A stretch of 64,000 bases of DNA from Fasciola hepatica (Eukaryota; Platyhelminthes; Trematoda; Plagiorchiida; Fasciolidae), in the NCBI GenBank assembly GCA_948099385.1, contig CANUEZ040000129.1, positions 7,012,501-7,076,500 of the forward strand, given 5' to 3'. The notes under the pieces were generated by a model that was not told the origin of the DNA, searched no databases, and saw only the letters and a list, made by a program, of their open reading frames with translations. Each line of letters starts with the position of its first letter. Position 1 is the stretch's first letter. The position numbers were made by a program, and so were the translations under genes. Below are positions 45,652-56,350 of this stretch, piece after piece.

Positions 45652-47739
45652 TACTATCCCTATATTTTGCCAGCCCTGCCTTTGCCCGGTACGCTTTGAG
45701 GAACCAACCAGTTAACCACGGCTGGGCTCCTTGTCTTCTTTCCCTTCTGGGTGGGGCTACCTGATCCGTCAGGAGTTATATAGAAAGATAAAACACTGAA
45801 TATACATTTCTCGGTTTGTCCGAGAAGCAAGCTCTGCTACAAGATCAAGAAATACCTGTAAAACGAAATCAATACCACTCAGGATGACTTTCAAGTAAAT
45901 GAGGTCTAGCTTTTGACAGACGTAAAAGGCAGACATGAGAAGAATAGAATGAGATAAATAGACTGACATTGAGTGGGGTGAAATTAACAGTTGCCGCCAG
46001 TGTGATTAAAGGGACCGATACTTGTGTGCTTAGCTGTATAGACTTCAGTAGAGAAGGGAACCAAATTTACAAAATGTGTAAAAAAGAAGAATGTCCGCTC
46101 CTAAAACGAAGGTTCAGAAGTGGCACTGTAGGAAACACACTGACCACTTAATCCGCAAAGTGGAAGTGGACGACTTTTACACTTCCTTCAGAGGATAGAT
46201 GACCCGAAGTCCGCGTTTCAGGATTAACGGAAGATCAAACTTGTGTGCCCTTTAGGATAGGTTGGAAGAGATGCTTTCTGAAAGTTGAATGTTCGGTGAC
46301 CGCGTAATAACCCAGTGCTTGTTTGACTCATTGGTTTATCACCGGGTTCATGCAAAAACGAGACAACATTTATAAAATTCTATATCCCATTCTTTTATCA
46401 GGCATGCCTTTGGTGAAAACAAAATTTATTCAAGGAAGGCGATGAGCAAGTCGTCGCACATTTTCGACCGCTACCGTCTCCTCGAGTGCAGACCCGGTTG
46501 GCGGGCATGCACGTCCAGGTAGAAGTAATTTTTCATGTAAATGAGTTTTCCAGGTTCCTTTGAAGGAAGGTAAAAAGGGGCTTGTATGATAGGTTTTGCA
46601 GATAGGCAGTGCTCCATCTATCACGATGACATCGAACAAAGTTGGGGAAGGTAAACTGGATAATCCATAAATATAGTGTTCCTGATGTTTGACAGTTTCG
46701 ATGCATGGAAATTCTATGGAACAAAAGACCAATTTCATTGGAGAGATTTAGGGATAAAAAAACGGTAAAAGCTGAGTAGGCCATAGAATTGTCGGAACTT
46801 TCTGAAGGACTGAGGTTTGAGATGTTCGGGAACGGCCCACACTGTATTTTCCATGAGTGAAAGGACTGTGACCAATATGGCACGAACAGAGAAAGCAATA
46901 ATCTCCCGACGAAAGAAAGTTTCGCTGAATTCATATTTGCTGTACTTTGAGGAAACTTTCTAAAAGCGATCTCAGATGTATATTGTGGTCTTCAGGGGTA
47001 CATTTAGTCTGTAGGACGTTGTTTGATCGAGCACGAACACCTTCTGGACCCTGGCAAATCCGATATACGAAAAGCTGAAATGTTTTGCAGTATTGCGAGG
47101 ACCAGAAGGAATACGAAAAACAAGCCACTGGCCAAAGAGTGCTCTGTGGCTGTTTTCGGGATTTCACTGGGATTAAAGCACATTTGGTGGAGTATACGAA
47201 CAAAAAGCACGCCAATGAATATAATGCAACCGCGCAGAGTTGTTTTGAGACCTCTAGTAAGATGAATAAGATGACGATCGGTCTTGGTGCAGTTGTTCCG
47301 TGCCAATTAGTCACCAAAAGGTCGCCCATTGTTGAAAGACGTTTTGATCCCATACTTAGTGGAGAGACCAAAGGACCTGAAGATGGTTCAATGGTATGGG
47401 GATGAAACGCGCCGAAACTCGACCAAGACCATTTTGAACTTGTCTGGCGCCAGTTGCCTGGCTCAGCGATAAACCCGTGGACTGGCTGTGGTTGTATGGC
47501 GTAGAAGATAGATAAGTAGCGTGGCTACGTGTCAGTAGGTACAAGCAGCCCGGGAAACTTGTGAAGGGGCGCCCAGTGTAGGTAACAAATACCGAAAATC
47601 CTTCCGAATGTTCTGCGCTCTTTGCTTATTCGACTATATTTGACTTTACTTTGTAAAGTTCGTCCACACACTACACTTTTGCACGTTTCTTTATCCGTGT
47701 GAGACATTTGGATTTGCACTTCAACCACTTCTGGCAGTC
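45652..47739. other. Unrecognised stretch
   Basis: Overlapping frames of 100-146 codons occur on both strands, none recognisable. A plus-strand frame at 47085-47405 has CGCFRDFTGIKAHLVEYTNK with a trailing His, faintly like a C2H2 finger as in some LINE N-termini, but the cysteine spacing is wrong. Confidence 0.25.
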
Positions 47740-47938
47740 TTTCTTAAGCCACAGAGCTTCGAACCTTTGGGTTTTACTGTTGAGTCTATCTCGCCGCAGA
47801 CCTGAGGTTTGCATTTATGAGTATCTTTTGTGAATTTCAATCCAGTACTGCAGAAACCACAAATCAATCTTGTTCTGGTTTCAGGATTCGTTTGAATCGG
47901 TTAAGCTTTGCTGGCTTTGCTTGAATGGACTTAAACTC
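47740..47938 (+). repeat. Possible BEL LTR remnant
   Basis: ACAAATCAATCTTGTTCTGG, then TTTCAGGATTCGTTTGAA and TTGCTTGAATGG, resemble the last 100 bp of the LTR at 59680-60033. The 5' part and the gag that should follow are not recognisable, so this may be a solo LTR fragment. Confidence 0.35.
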
Positions 47939-48349
47939 GGCAGTGACCTGTTGTGACAAAAGTAACTCGTACTGCGGATGGTAAGGCCTCAGATATTAGT
48001 ATGCTCTTAGCTGTGAATTAGATAATCTTATCCACAAGAGAATAGCTGGACCGACCAAAGGTGCGGCAGGTGTCTTATATGCTACGACAGGCTCGATAAC
48101 TTACTCACTGAGACGGCCTGTGTGGTAAGGCTGAACGACGCCTTTCCTCGCGCTGTTGTCTATTGGGAGTGGAATCCCCTATGGTTGGTCATTTATAATA
48201 CAAATAGGACACTATATGCGGAAAAACCTGAACCAGTCGTCACCTATACAGGTCAGCCCACGCCATTTTCTGGTGCTCAGGTTGGTACGTACAAGGATTT
48301 ACGCACAACTTTGCCTTATCGCCGTGTTCACTGTGGTGACAACATACAT

Positions 48350-49097
48350 CATTTTTTGTGAGGACAAGCTGCCGTGAACGGCTGAGGTTGTCTGAGCTGA
48401 GCGGCCCGGAATTCGGTAACGACACATTTTGTGCCTTGGCTTGAGAGGATTGTAACTCCGTCTACTTAGCCAAAGTCCCAACGACCTTGAAACAGTCACA
48501 TCAGAATTTATAGATACGTGATGTGCGGGTAAGCCAAGTGTCCTTGCCCGATCGGCGGCTCCCAATAATTCCTCCAAAGTGGACTCATTCCCTGGAACTA
48601 TTGACGATAACTTCAATGCCATTGTAAAGCTCTCGTATCCAAAGCACGCGTAAAGCCTTGCTATCGACTTTGGTAGTGGATTCTTGTCCTCGCTTAGAGC
48701 GGCAATTTTGTCTTGGTTTTTGGAAGCCGTGGTCGCCGAGCAAGAAGCCGGACTCCAGTTGCCTGAGTCGGTGTTCTTCTGACGTATCAAGCCTCTCCAA
48801 CGTGGCGTCAAGCGGTCCGTCGTACGGAGGTCCTTCAAGTGGTTTGCAAAGAATATTCGTAGCTACCGGATCTAAAGCCTGAGGCTGATGTCCGGTCAAA
48901 TATTCAAATCTGGTAGATTGGCTTGTTATGCTGGCCCTCCTAAGATGTTTTTCTGTCTGGCACAGCCAGAGCTCTGAGTCCGTTGGTAAAACTAGGGAAT
49001 CTCCGAGTTCATTCAGAATATGGTGGGTCGTCCTAAGTTTCCTACTTCGCCGGAGTTTACTGGTTGTCTCCCACAACTCAGCCGCTGTGAGCCACAA
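48350..49097 (-). pseudogene. Ty3/gypsy-type gag, decayed
   Basis: The minus-strand frame from 49097 (170 codons) reads DSELWLCQTEKHLRRASITS, STRFEYLTGHQPQAL, PYDGPLDATLERL, SEEHRLRQLESGFLLGDHGF and LRVLWIRELY. This is the capsid region of Ty3/gypsy gag proteins (LWFAQAExHFRLxxIxSQxxxFxYLVxALPxEV...Y..LKxAILxRT..SEExRLQQLL...LGDRxPSQLLRxL...LLRELWLQRLP). A second frame continues with GNESTLEELLGAADRARTL, the end of the domain, so one frameshift lies near 48600. No zinc knuckle, protease or pol follows. Confidence 0.7.
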
Positions 49098-52000
49098 ACC
49101 AGCTTGTAAATACTCAGGCCAACAAAAGAAGACTAACAGTGGCGTGCCTCATGCTGGCTTCCAAACTAGGGACAGCGTGGCTCTAAGTGACAAAACAAAG
49201 TCTAGAGATGAGGCAGCACCAGGAACGATAAATTTTTACATCGAAGCAGAGCCATTCAGAGCCAACATATGCCCAGTTTCCAGCTCTGCCACCTCTGGTA
49301 GTTATCCAGGACAGAGGCCGTCTGGTAGTTTTCTAATAATGTCATACTGGGCTACGACTTCACACCCAGACACTAATTTACCTGCATTTCTCGACATTTC
49401 GAGTAATGTTTAGGTTAACTATGATTCTATCAGATATCCCGCAAACTTAACATTAGCGTGCCCACTGCGTCGTAAACATGCTTTCCTTATAGCATTCTCA
49501 CGTTTGCCCCGCCAAACCAATAGCTAAGCACTATTTTACCTGCCACCCAACTACTGTCACTTGTCCACCAATTTTCCAAGACTGCTCCTACGCCAAGCAC
49601 CGCACGGAGGACACTTCTCTGGCCCTTGGCTGAAAACGAAGCGTCGACATTATGATTGGTAGGTTGTTTTCTAATATTCCATTTCATACCTTATTCAGCT
49701 TGTCCATTTACGCTTTTGTCTCCACTTCTTGACAGTTGCACTTACATACCACAGGTATCTGACTCTGCTAGCTCACGTTTTTCACCCCTTACGACCACTT
49801 TGTCACCAACTCGCTCTTATTTCTTGCCAGTCCCCGTTAACCTCAACACTTCCATTAACTGACCTCAACTTCGCTGGCTTTCCATCTTCTGTCGCTCCGT
49901 CCCACCAAGCAATCGTGATCGGATATCTACTGCACATCGAAATATGAGCTTCTTTTTCGCGATTTTTCGCTTAAGCTCAAGTATCCGTAATTCGGGTATT
50001 TAAATTTACTTTGTTGTTTGTGCACGCCCTTTCCTCTCGCTATAACTTGTAGCCTCTTCAGGATATTGTTCTTGCTGTTTCTGGAGGTCAGATTTATCCG
50101 CTTGACAGTACTTTTGTAATGACCATTAATTTTTCACCAGTTCTTGGGTGATATGACCATCAGGCGCTCATATTCTATTTTGCAGGGCTCTATTTTATTA
50201 CCAGTGGAGACTTTACACTCTTTCTTGGCAAGTATTTTATTAGTCTACTGCTACCTCACTTGCAATATATGATGACTCAACCAAGGATGCTTCAGGCAGC
50301 CCGAAAGTAAACCTTTATATTATCTTGATACACTGGTTTTGCAGCCTCCAGTTACACTTCAGCTCAGCTTGCACGGTAGTTTGGTTAGCAGATCTGGTCG
50401 GGTGCTTACTTACTTGTGTTTCCGTTACTTTTTCTTATCCTGAAGGCAGTGTGTCGTCATTCTTGTACGCCGGAATTCTGTGCAGTTAAAGTTCCGATAT
50501 AGAAAGAGGAAAACAAGATGTGTGTTGGCTCTGCCACTTCGGCTAAACTTCATGCCAGGCTACGATGTCCCCAAAAATCATTCACCTACCGTTTCATTAG
50601 GAACTCGTTGTCCGACCAAAACGCACAAGTCCTGGTCTTGGTGAGGTCTTGTCAACGATTCAACGCTCGTTTCGCTAAATGGCAAGCTTCGCTCGTTCCG
50701 AATAACAACTTGGAGCCTCGAAGCAATACGTTGCCCGGATCGATGCAGAACCCGAATCAGGAACACGATTGCTCTGCAAATTCCACTGCTCTATTCACGA
50801 GGTAAAAACAAATGCATAATGATCATACCTTTGATAGTAAGCCTCAGGTACTATCCAGCCAACAAATGGTCAAATTTAGGAGAAAATCTGTGCAGAAGGG
50901 ACAGTTAACCAGGAAGGACTAAATAAGTGGTACCTGTCCTGTAACCCAAGTCAATTCTGCACGCCTAGTCAGACCCAACATAATATTTTCCTGAGCGTGG
51001 AGGCCGGAAGTCAATCCAAACGAACTGAACGTCTACGATCCATCAACGCGAGCAGGAAGGTGGAGCCAAACCGTGATAACACAAAGCTATCTTAAGCCAG
51101 TCCGACTCATAATCACACCAAATGTCCGAAAAGTTATCTCGGCGAGAGGGCACGACTGTGGAAGGAAAAAATAAATTCATTGTTCGTGGATTGAATATCA
51201 AACAGAAAACAGCGTCGGCACGAAAGAGGTTGGAGAAAGCTGTCTGGAATCAGCTTAGGACTATATGATAGCAAATCCATGGGGAATTTTTCAACCAAAT
51301 TTGATATTACACCGGTCGCCAAAATTCCTCTCTGTTCGTCACTGCGGTTCCAGGTCATAATCGGTTCTGGGTCCCACTTCTCGCTTTAGCCACTGAGGCA
51401 CCAGAGCTCAAAGGACTAACGGCCGTACTCCTGCCAAATTTCCTATCTCGGGTTATACGAGGACCCATAGCGGAATCTTGTATACCTCTCGGACTGAGAC
51501 CCCGGCTTTCAGTCGGGGCCTTCGAACAAGCAGATTTTTCTCACATGTCTCCGTTGCTCTCTTTCAATATTGCTTGCTGCCGCTGTCCCCACGAGTCAAC
51601 CTGCGTCAACCTACACGTTCTCGACTATCCCCGTTGGCCACTTGTTTTTCGCAAGTCTCTGGAGCAACTAGCAAGATGCCGCTTCTAAGGTTTCTATTTT
51701 TTGCAAGCCGTCCTGTCTTGTCTGGAATCTCGGGAAGTATTTCCCCACTCACAGAAGTTAACAGTCATCCGTGAAATTACTGACCTGTTTACAACGTCCA
51801 CAACAATCTTCTCTTGTGCCAGCACTAGTCAATACATGGCAGTCGGCGCCCCCCCCCCAGAGATAGTAGACTGCTTGGAGCTGGTGCGAGTCTGTCCCGG
51901 CCATTGGACAATTGAGGAACCATTGGTCGATTGTTCAATATTCTCTCATCTTCACCAAAGCAAGAATGCTATGCCCCCTCACGCATTACTTGTTCCTTAA

Positions 52001-52439
52001 AAAGCACTGGTAGCAACCCGCGTACTGAAAGGATCACCCTCTCTTACGCGTCCCAGGTTGCTCGATGCCGAACGGTTGGAATGCCAGCTCATGCCCGGAC
52101 TGGCTGGGTGATCACATATGCGGCTTCCGTCCCAAGGCTTTAGTGGACCCTCGGGCTATTTGACAGCGCCCACGAAACTGGACCTGTTGTGGCTATATAC
52201 CTCTGTTTGTGTTCCATTTCCGCCGGTAAATCTGACGGCGGACATCACAAACTAACCATTGCTTGAGCTAGCTACCACTTCCAAGTCGCCAGCTAGGGCT
52301 TGCAGGCAAGTGGAAAGACAGCGGTACATCTTCCGGCCCTGGGCTGCTGCAAACAAGAATAGGAGGAAAGCTGTCTACTCCAACCGAACTAGGGCAATAC
52401 AACCCTCTTTCTACACGACAGGGAGGAACAGCAGCCGCC
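49098..52439. other. Unrecognised stretch
   Basis: The plus strand is pyrimidine-rich at about 49650-50500 and holds a run of ten C at about 51850. The 3' end of the old BEL element (integrase C-terminus, LTR) should lie within 51-52.4 kb, but I could not recognise it. No gene is supported. Confidence 0.3.
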
Positions 52440-52735
52440 AAATGCCAGCTAGCTACAAGCTACACATTGCCCTACCACCCGTTTAGCTGCACCGCTTCCA
52501 CTGATATTCCAATACCTCCCGAGGACTGCTGTAAGCGCTCGCGCGATACAGCTATGTCCTCCCCTACTTTGGTGGTGGCGGATAATGAGTCCCGTCAACT
52601 GGTGTCTGTTCCACATTATAACCGGGTGTTTAAAGGCACTTGGATATTCAGCATAATTCTATCATCCGCCTATGCCCGAAAGTTCCGTAATATGACCGGG
52701 CATAGCTCTCTTAAAGCCCTCAGGGCACCCCCCAC
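52440..52735 (-). pseudogene. Old BEL element: integrase N-terminal region
   Basis: On the minus strand ALRALRELCPVI is followed by KHPVIMWNRHQLTGLIIRHH, LGRYWNISGSGAAKRVVGQC and VAC. This matches the BEL pre-integrase segment and HHCC zinc-binding domain (LKxLCPx...HPIILPKxHPVTELIIRHHH...RYWILxGRxxVKRVLxxC..C). Stops and shifts interrupt it. It follows the RT region with the RNase H domain missing in between. Confidence 0.65.
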
Positions 52736-53608
52736 CCTTAGCTTTTCCGTGAATGGTCCTTGCTGTATGAACCCTCCGAGTGACTTGTTTTGGCAGCTGT
52801 TATCTTTTTTACACTGGCCTCTCCTGTCTTCGGGGGTCTATATAACCTCTGAAGTAACTCCCTTGCCGGGGGACATAAAGGGGCCACTAGTTCAGTTGGG
52901 CCAGAGAGAGGACTGACTCTTAACACCATGCCCTCCCTTTCAAGGGCTTATCAGGCCACTGGAGCTGAAAGGCAAATTAGTCAGAGGCCGCACCCCAGTG
53001 AAGTCTCAGTGCTCCTGGTCCGATGTTGTTCAACTGAGGAAGCCGAACCGAACTGGCCTCCACGTCAGGGCCCGAGGATAGGGCCGTAAACTTTCATGAG
53101 TTGGATACCTACTTCCCCAGCTTGAAACCAGGGTATGTTATTATCTCGGTTATCTCTCTCGCGGAATAAGTAGCTTTAGTATTGTCTGGGAAGGATCCAA
53201 GCAGTCGCGGGCATGAAAATTGCGTCCTACTACTTGTGAGACTGAATGCTGATGGCCTATGCCAAAAATCCTGGCAGCTCTAAGTCTGGCGAAGTTGGCT
53301 CAGAAGGGTAGCCAAGTGGCGCCGAAAGGGCGGACTATCACCGGGCACTGCTCCGACATCAGTGATAGGTCTCCCCTTGGCCACCACAACATACGCAAGT
53401 CGCCTCCATCATTTTCGAACACTTCCAGTTGCATGAACATTTCTATGTCCGCCGAGACGGCCAGCTCTTCCATGTGGAACCGCAGGAGTACGTTCACAAG
53501 AACAACCTTATATTCAGGGCTCTGATAAAAAATACTGAGCGAAAGTCTTTTAGAGTCTGATTGCGTAGTGCAGAACAAAGGAAACTTCTTAGGTTTCTCT
53601 GGGTTCAA
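52736..53608 (-). pseudogene. Old BEL element: reverse transcriptase
   Basis: The frame from 53608 reads EYKVVLVNVLLRFHMEELA, then VSADIEMFMQLEVFE (motif A, ADIEKMFHQ in the family) and LRMLWW. Later pieces are ARDCLDPSQTILKLL (the YVDD box decayed to HARD), FKLGKWVSNS, LHWGAASD and SLGPTELVAPLCPPARELLQ (the LSSxFDPLGLVAPxxxPAKxLLQ segment). The RT is complete in outline but riddled with stops, so it is dead. It lies on the same strand as, and between, the protease and integrase of the same element. Confidence 0.75.
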
Positions 53609-54099
53609 AAGAGCGTGGTATAATAAATGCTGCTGGGGTCAATAGTCACGACTCAGTCGCTGCACCCGTACTCATTTTTCATATCCCTTGGCTATGGTTT
53701 GATCCTTCGCTTTCGTGTCTTATTCGCAGGATTTTGTCGCTGTTCAAGTGACTTTTCTGACTGCACAACCTAGTTTGAGCTCACCCTAAATTTCTGGACC
53801 CTGTTGATACATCCTTCCTCCATGGTAGGAGGAACATGAACTGTCCCTGCACAAACTGTGTCCTCGACTCCGCAAGTTTCATGACTTTCACGTCCTTCTA
53901 GAAAAGCTTCTGTCCGGTAGAAGCAATTTCCCGAATTCTGCATCATATACTTTCTGTTTTCCCCCCTTTAGTGATGTCTTGCTCTGATTTACTGCGCTCA
54001 TCGACGGGGAAGGATGCAATCTGAGAGTGTTAGAAACAAATACTACCCGGCTCAACAGCGCACGAACTGCTTAGGAGTGTTTACGACCTCCAGGTCCCT
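53609..54099 (-). pseudogene. Old BEL element: protease to RT linker
   Basis: The minus strand between protease and RT shows only scraps (KVVDEEMTLPIE near 54150). Nothing else is recognisable. Confidence 0.4.
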
Positions 54100-54480
54100 G
54101 ATTAAAAACTCAATGAGCCTTGGGCACTTCACACTCAATGGGCAATGTCATTTCTTCATCTACGACTTTGATAGGTAGGTCTTCCTAGCAAGGCCACTTT
54201 TTATATTCGTCATCGGAACTAGGCTTGGGTACGGACAATGACTCAACAATTACAGCTTGCTGTATGATGACTGACTCGGAGCCATTCAGAGTGGTTGGTA
54301 AGGGCGCATCACCGACCACGTTAGCTGTCTTGGACTTCTTCAGAATCTCGAGGGCCAGCCGGCCACTTTGTAAACCTGAGCTCAGGAGCTGCATGGCCTC
54401 GGCCCGAAAGGGCGTAGTGCTGGATCCGAGGTCGAGGAGGGCTTATCCAATAGCCTCCTTTCCTCCGGCCTTGATCCTTA
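54100..54480 (-). pseudogene. Old BEL element: aspartic protease
   Basis: ALLDLGSSTTPFRAEAMQLL is the protease active-site region (ALLDxGSSTTFxxxxLxxxL) with the D and G of the triad retained. It is followed by LALEILKKSKTANVVGD. An in-frame TAG-like break lies shortly before the motif. Confidence 0.7.
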
Positions 54481-54522
54481 GAGGCAGTAGTCCATAGCAT
54501 ATGCCACTATGCAGCATTCTGT

Positions 54523-54956
54523 TCACTCAACGGTGACTTTCACTCGCTGCCCTGGCGTAGGCATAGGGAGTAGCCGGTGATGCCAGCTGTCACAGCTTTT
54601 AATATCGCTGACGAATTTTGACTCTCCGTCATCGGCTCTGCGATTTTGTAGTATACGCGCGGAGCGTAACCCCGTTCTTCGGGCTTCTGTCCATCTTTCA
54701 GGTGTGCCCAATGCCAGGGCCTTCTGGCGTAGCGCTGCCAGGGCTTTCCCATCATATAATGGGCAGGTTTTAGGTCGCTTTTTATCCTGCTGCATTGTGC
54801 TTGCGGCTCAGCTGGACACAGATTAACGCGGACCTGGGTTGTGAGTGACCCATTTCACCCGGCCGGCCGTCTTGGTTAGGCTTGCCGGTGGTCCGAGGCG
54901 ATTCTATGCTTTTCTGGTCGTGGAAGACGAGAAGTCCGTTAGCTCGGTAAACGTTG
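54523..54956 (-). pseudogene. Old BEL element: gag zinc-finger region, up to insertion point
   Basis: On the minus strand the frame ending at 54956 continues the gag begun at 59374-59679: VYRANGLLVFHDQKSIES. A second frame (54795-54523) has CPLYDGKALAAL, GTPERWTEARRTGL and CDSWHHRLLP. This is the zinc-binding C-terminal region of BEL gag (CPLCDGxHxLxxC...S..ERWxxxRxxxLC...C...HHRLLH) with several cysteines lost. The gag is cut by the young BEL element at CGTTG. Confidence 0.75.
54952..54956. other. Target site duplication, left (CGTTG)
   Basis: CGTTG abuts the left LTR. Its partner is at 59374-59378. Confidence 0.9.
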
Positions 54957-55378
54957 TGTAACGGACTCCTAGCAGTCGTTGAGATACGCGTAACACAATC
55001 CAAAAAACGCCAAGCGTCCAATTGTGGTTTTCAATACGGTTCTTTATAAAACAATCATGAATACGACATAAAACTGTACAAACCTCAACGGTAACCGCTC
55101 CGTGAATCAGAGTCAGCCAAATGCAAGCAAATTCAGGTTCGCTTGAGGTTCAAGCGGTCAAGTTAACGAAATGTCTACGGGGACTGTGGGTCAAGGGTCA
55201 TAAACGAATCAACGCACGCACCGGCCAGCAGTCAATAGGGGTCAATGTCCGGTGTGTGGTTCAGCGGATGAGCAAATGTGGCGCAAAACGTTAATGGAAA
55301 ACATAAACTGGAGTGAGGGTAGGGGGGTCAGATCGATCCTGAGTTAGTGCCTCGAGTTTGATTGTTCTGTCGATTACA
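54957..55378 (-). repeat. 3' LTR of the young BEL element
   Basis: 422 bp. On the plus strand it starts TGTAACGGACTCC and ends GTCGATTACA. It differs from the 5' LTR at 54961 (A/C), 55239 (G/A) and 55358 (T/C). Confidence 0.95.
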
Positions 55379-55396
55379 CCGCCCGCCAAATCCGCC
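55379..55396 (-). promoter_or_regulatory. Polypurine tract candidate
   Basis: On the minus strand GGCGGATTTGGCGGGCGG lies directly against the 3' LTR. In LTR elements this position primes plus-strand DNA synthesis. A close match (TTTTGGTGGGCGG on the minus strand) sits in the same place beside the LTR at 24648. Confidence 0.55.
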
Positions 55397-55621
55397 ACGG
55401 AGTTCCCTAGTCAACATGCTCAAATCAGAATCGAGTCCTGGCTCCCCTTTCTTACCTACGATTCAGCACCTTCCAACTTCCCTTGGGATGTCAGGATTTA
55501 CAGCAGTACACCTGCGCACCCCCTAGCCTAAGGTTCCGTCGCTTCTGCCGCACCCAAGCACAAATGGTACAATTTACTCTTGCCACAAGCGCTGAAATGC
55601 AAACAGAGCGGCAACACCTGA

Positions 55622-56350
55622 TCAACCCACTCCTTCCAGCAAACACACTTTTCGTATATCCCGGTTGATGAGCCCATCCTTGTTTCGAACTGACACGAGA
55701 CGCACGAGGCCATCAACCGAAGGCTTACATTCTACGGCGATCCCCAGGGGCCATTGCTTTCTTGGTTCAATGTCGGATGCAATCATTACCAAATCACCGA
55801 CCTTCAAGTTCCGATCCTTCGATATCCACTTTTGTCTTTTGTGCAGAAGGGGAACATATTCCTTAGTCCATCGGCGCCAAAACACGGCCGCCAGGTGTAT
55901 GACTTGTCGCCATTTTTTCGTATATAGGCATCCCTGGTTGCCATCACTAGTGAGACTATGAGCAGCCTCTATATGTATTGCTCTCGTCTGTAGGCAGGAG
56001 AAGAGGCATCCGTAGCGTTTCTCTGTAGACCGTCCTCGTCGAACAGGGAATGGGCCGAAATAGTCAACACCGACTTCGTGGAACGGATACCACCCAGCCT
56101 CAACTCGCGTCGGTGGCAAGGGTGCCATTTGTTGGGCACTGCGATTTTGAGATGTACCACAATGCCCTTCCATTGCATGGTGATGACGAATGATTAAATC
56201 CGTTACCGGATGTCCCTTCGGCAGGATTGCAGGATGTTTAAAGCTCGGCTCATGATTAGAGTAGTCCAGCCGCCCGCCGACACACATAATTTCATCAATT
56301 ATTACAGGACATAAGGTCTTCAAGTGTCCGGATTCTGAACGCCGGGATTT
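55622..56350 (-). pseudogene. Young BEL element: integrase remnant
   Basis: This continues the Gag-protease frame after the TAG at 56353-56351 and ends at a TGA (55624-55622). Recognisable in order are LKTLCPVI, GGRLDYS, KHPAILPKGHPVTDLIIRHH, MAPLPPTRV, FHEVGVDYFGPFPV and RYGCLFSCLQTRAIHIEAAH (first catalytic Asp in VDYFGP). The C-terminal DUF5641 region follows: AVFWRRWTKEYVPLLHKRQ, NLKVGDLVMIASD and WPLGIAVE. Two in-frame gaps are visible. The HHCC zinc domain is lost after EGHCGTSQN. The second Asp and the Glu of the catalytic core are lost after SLTSDG. The product could not integrate DNA. Confidence 0.85.
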
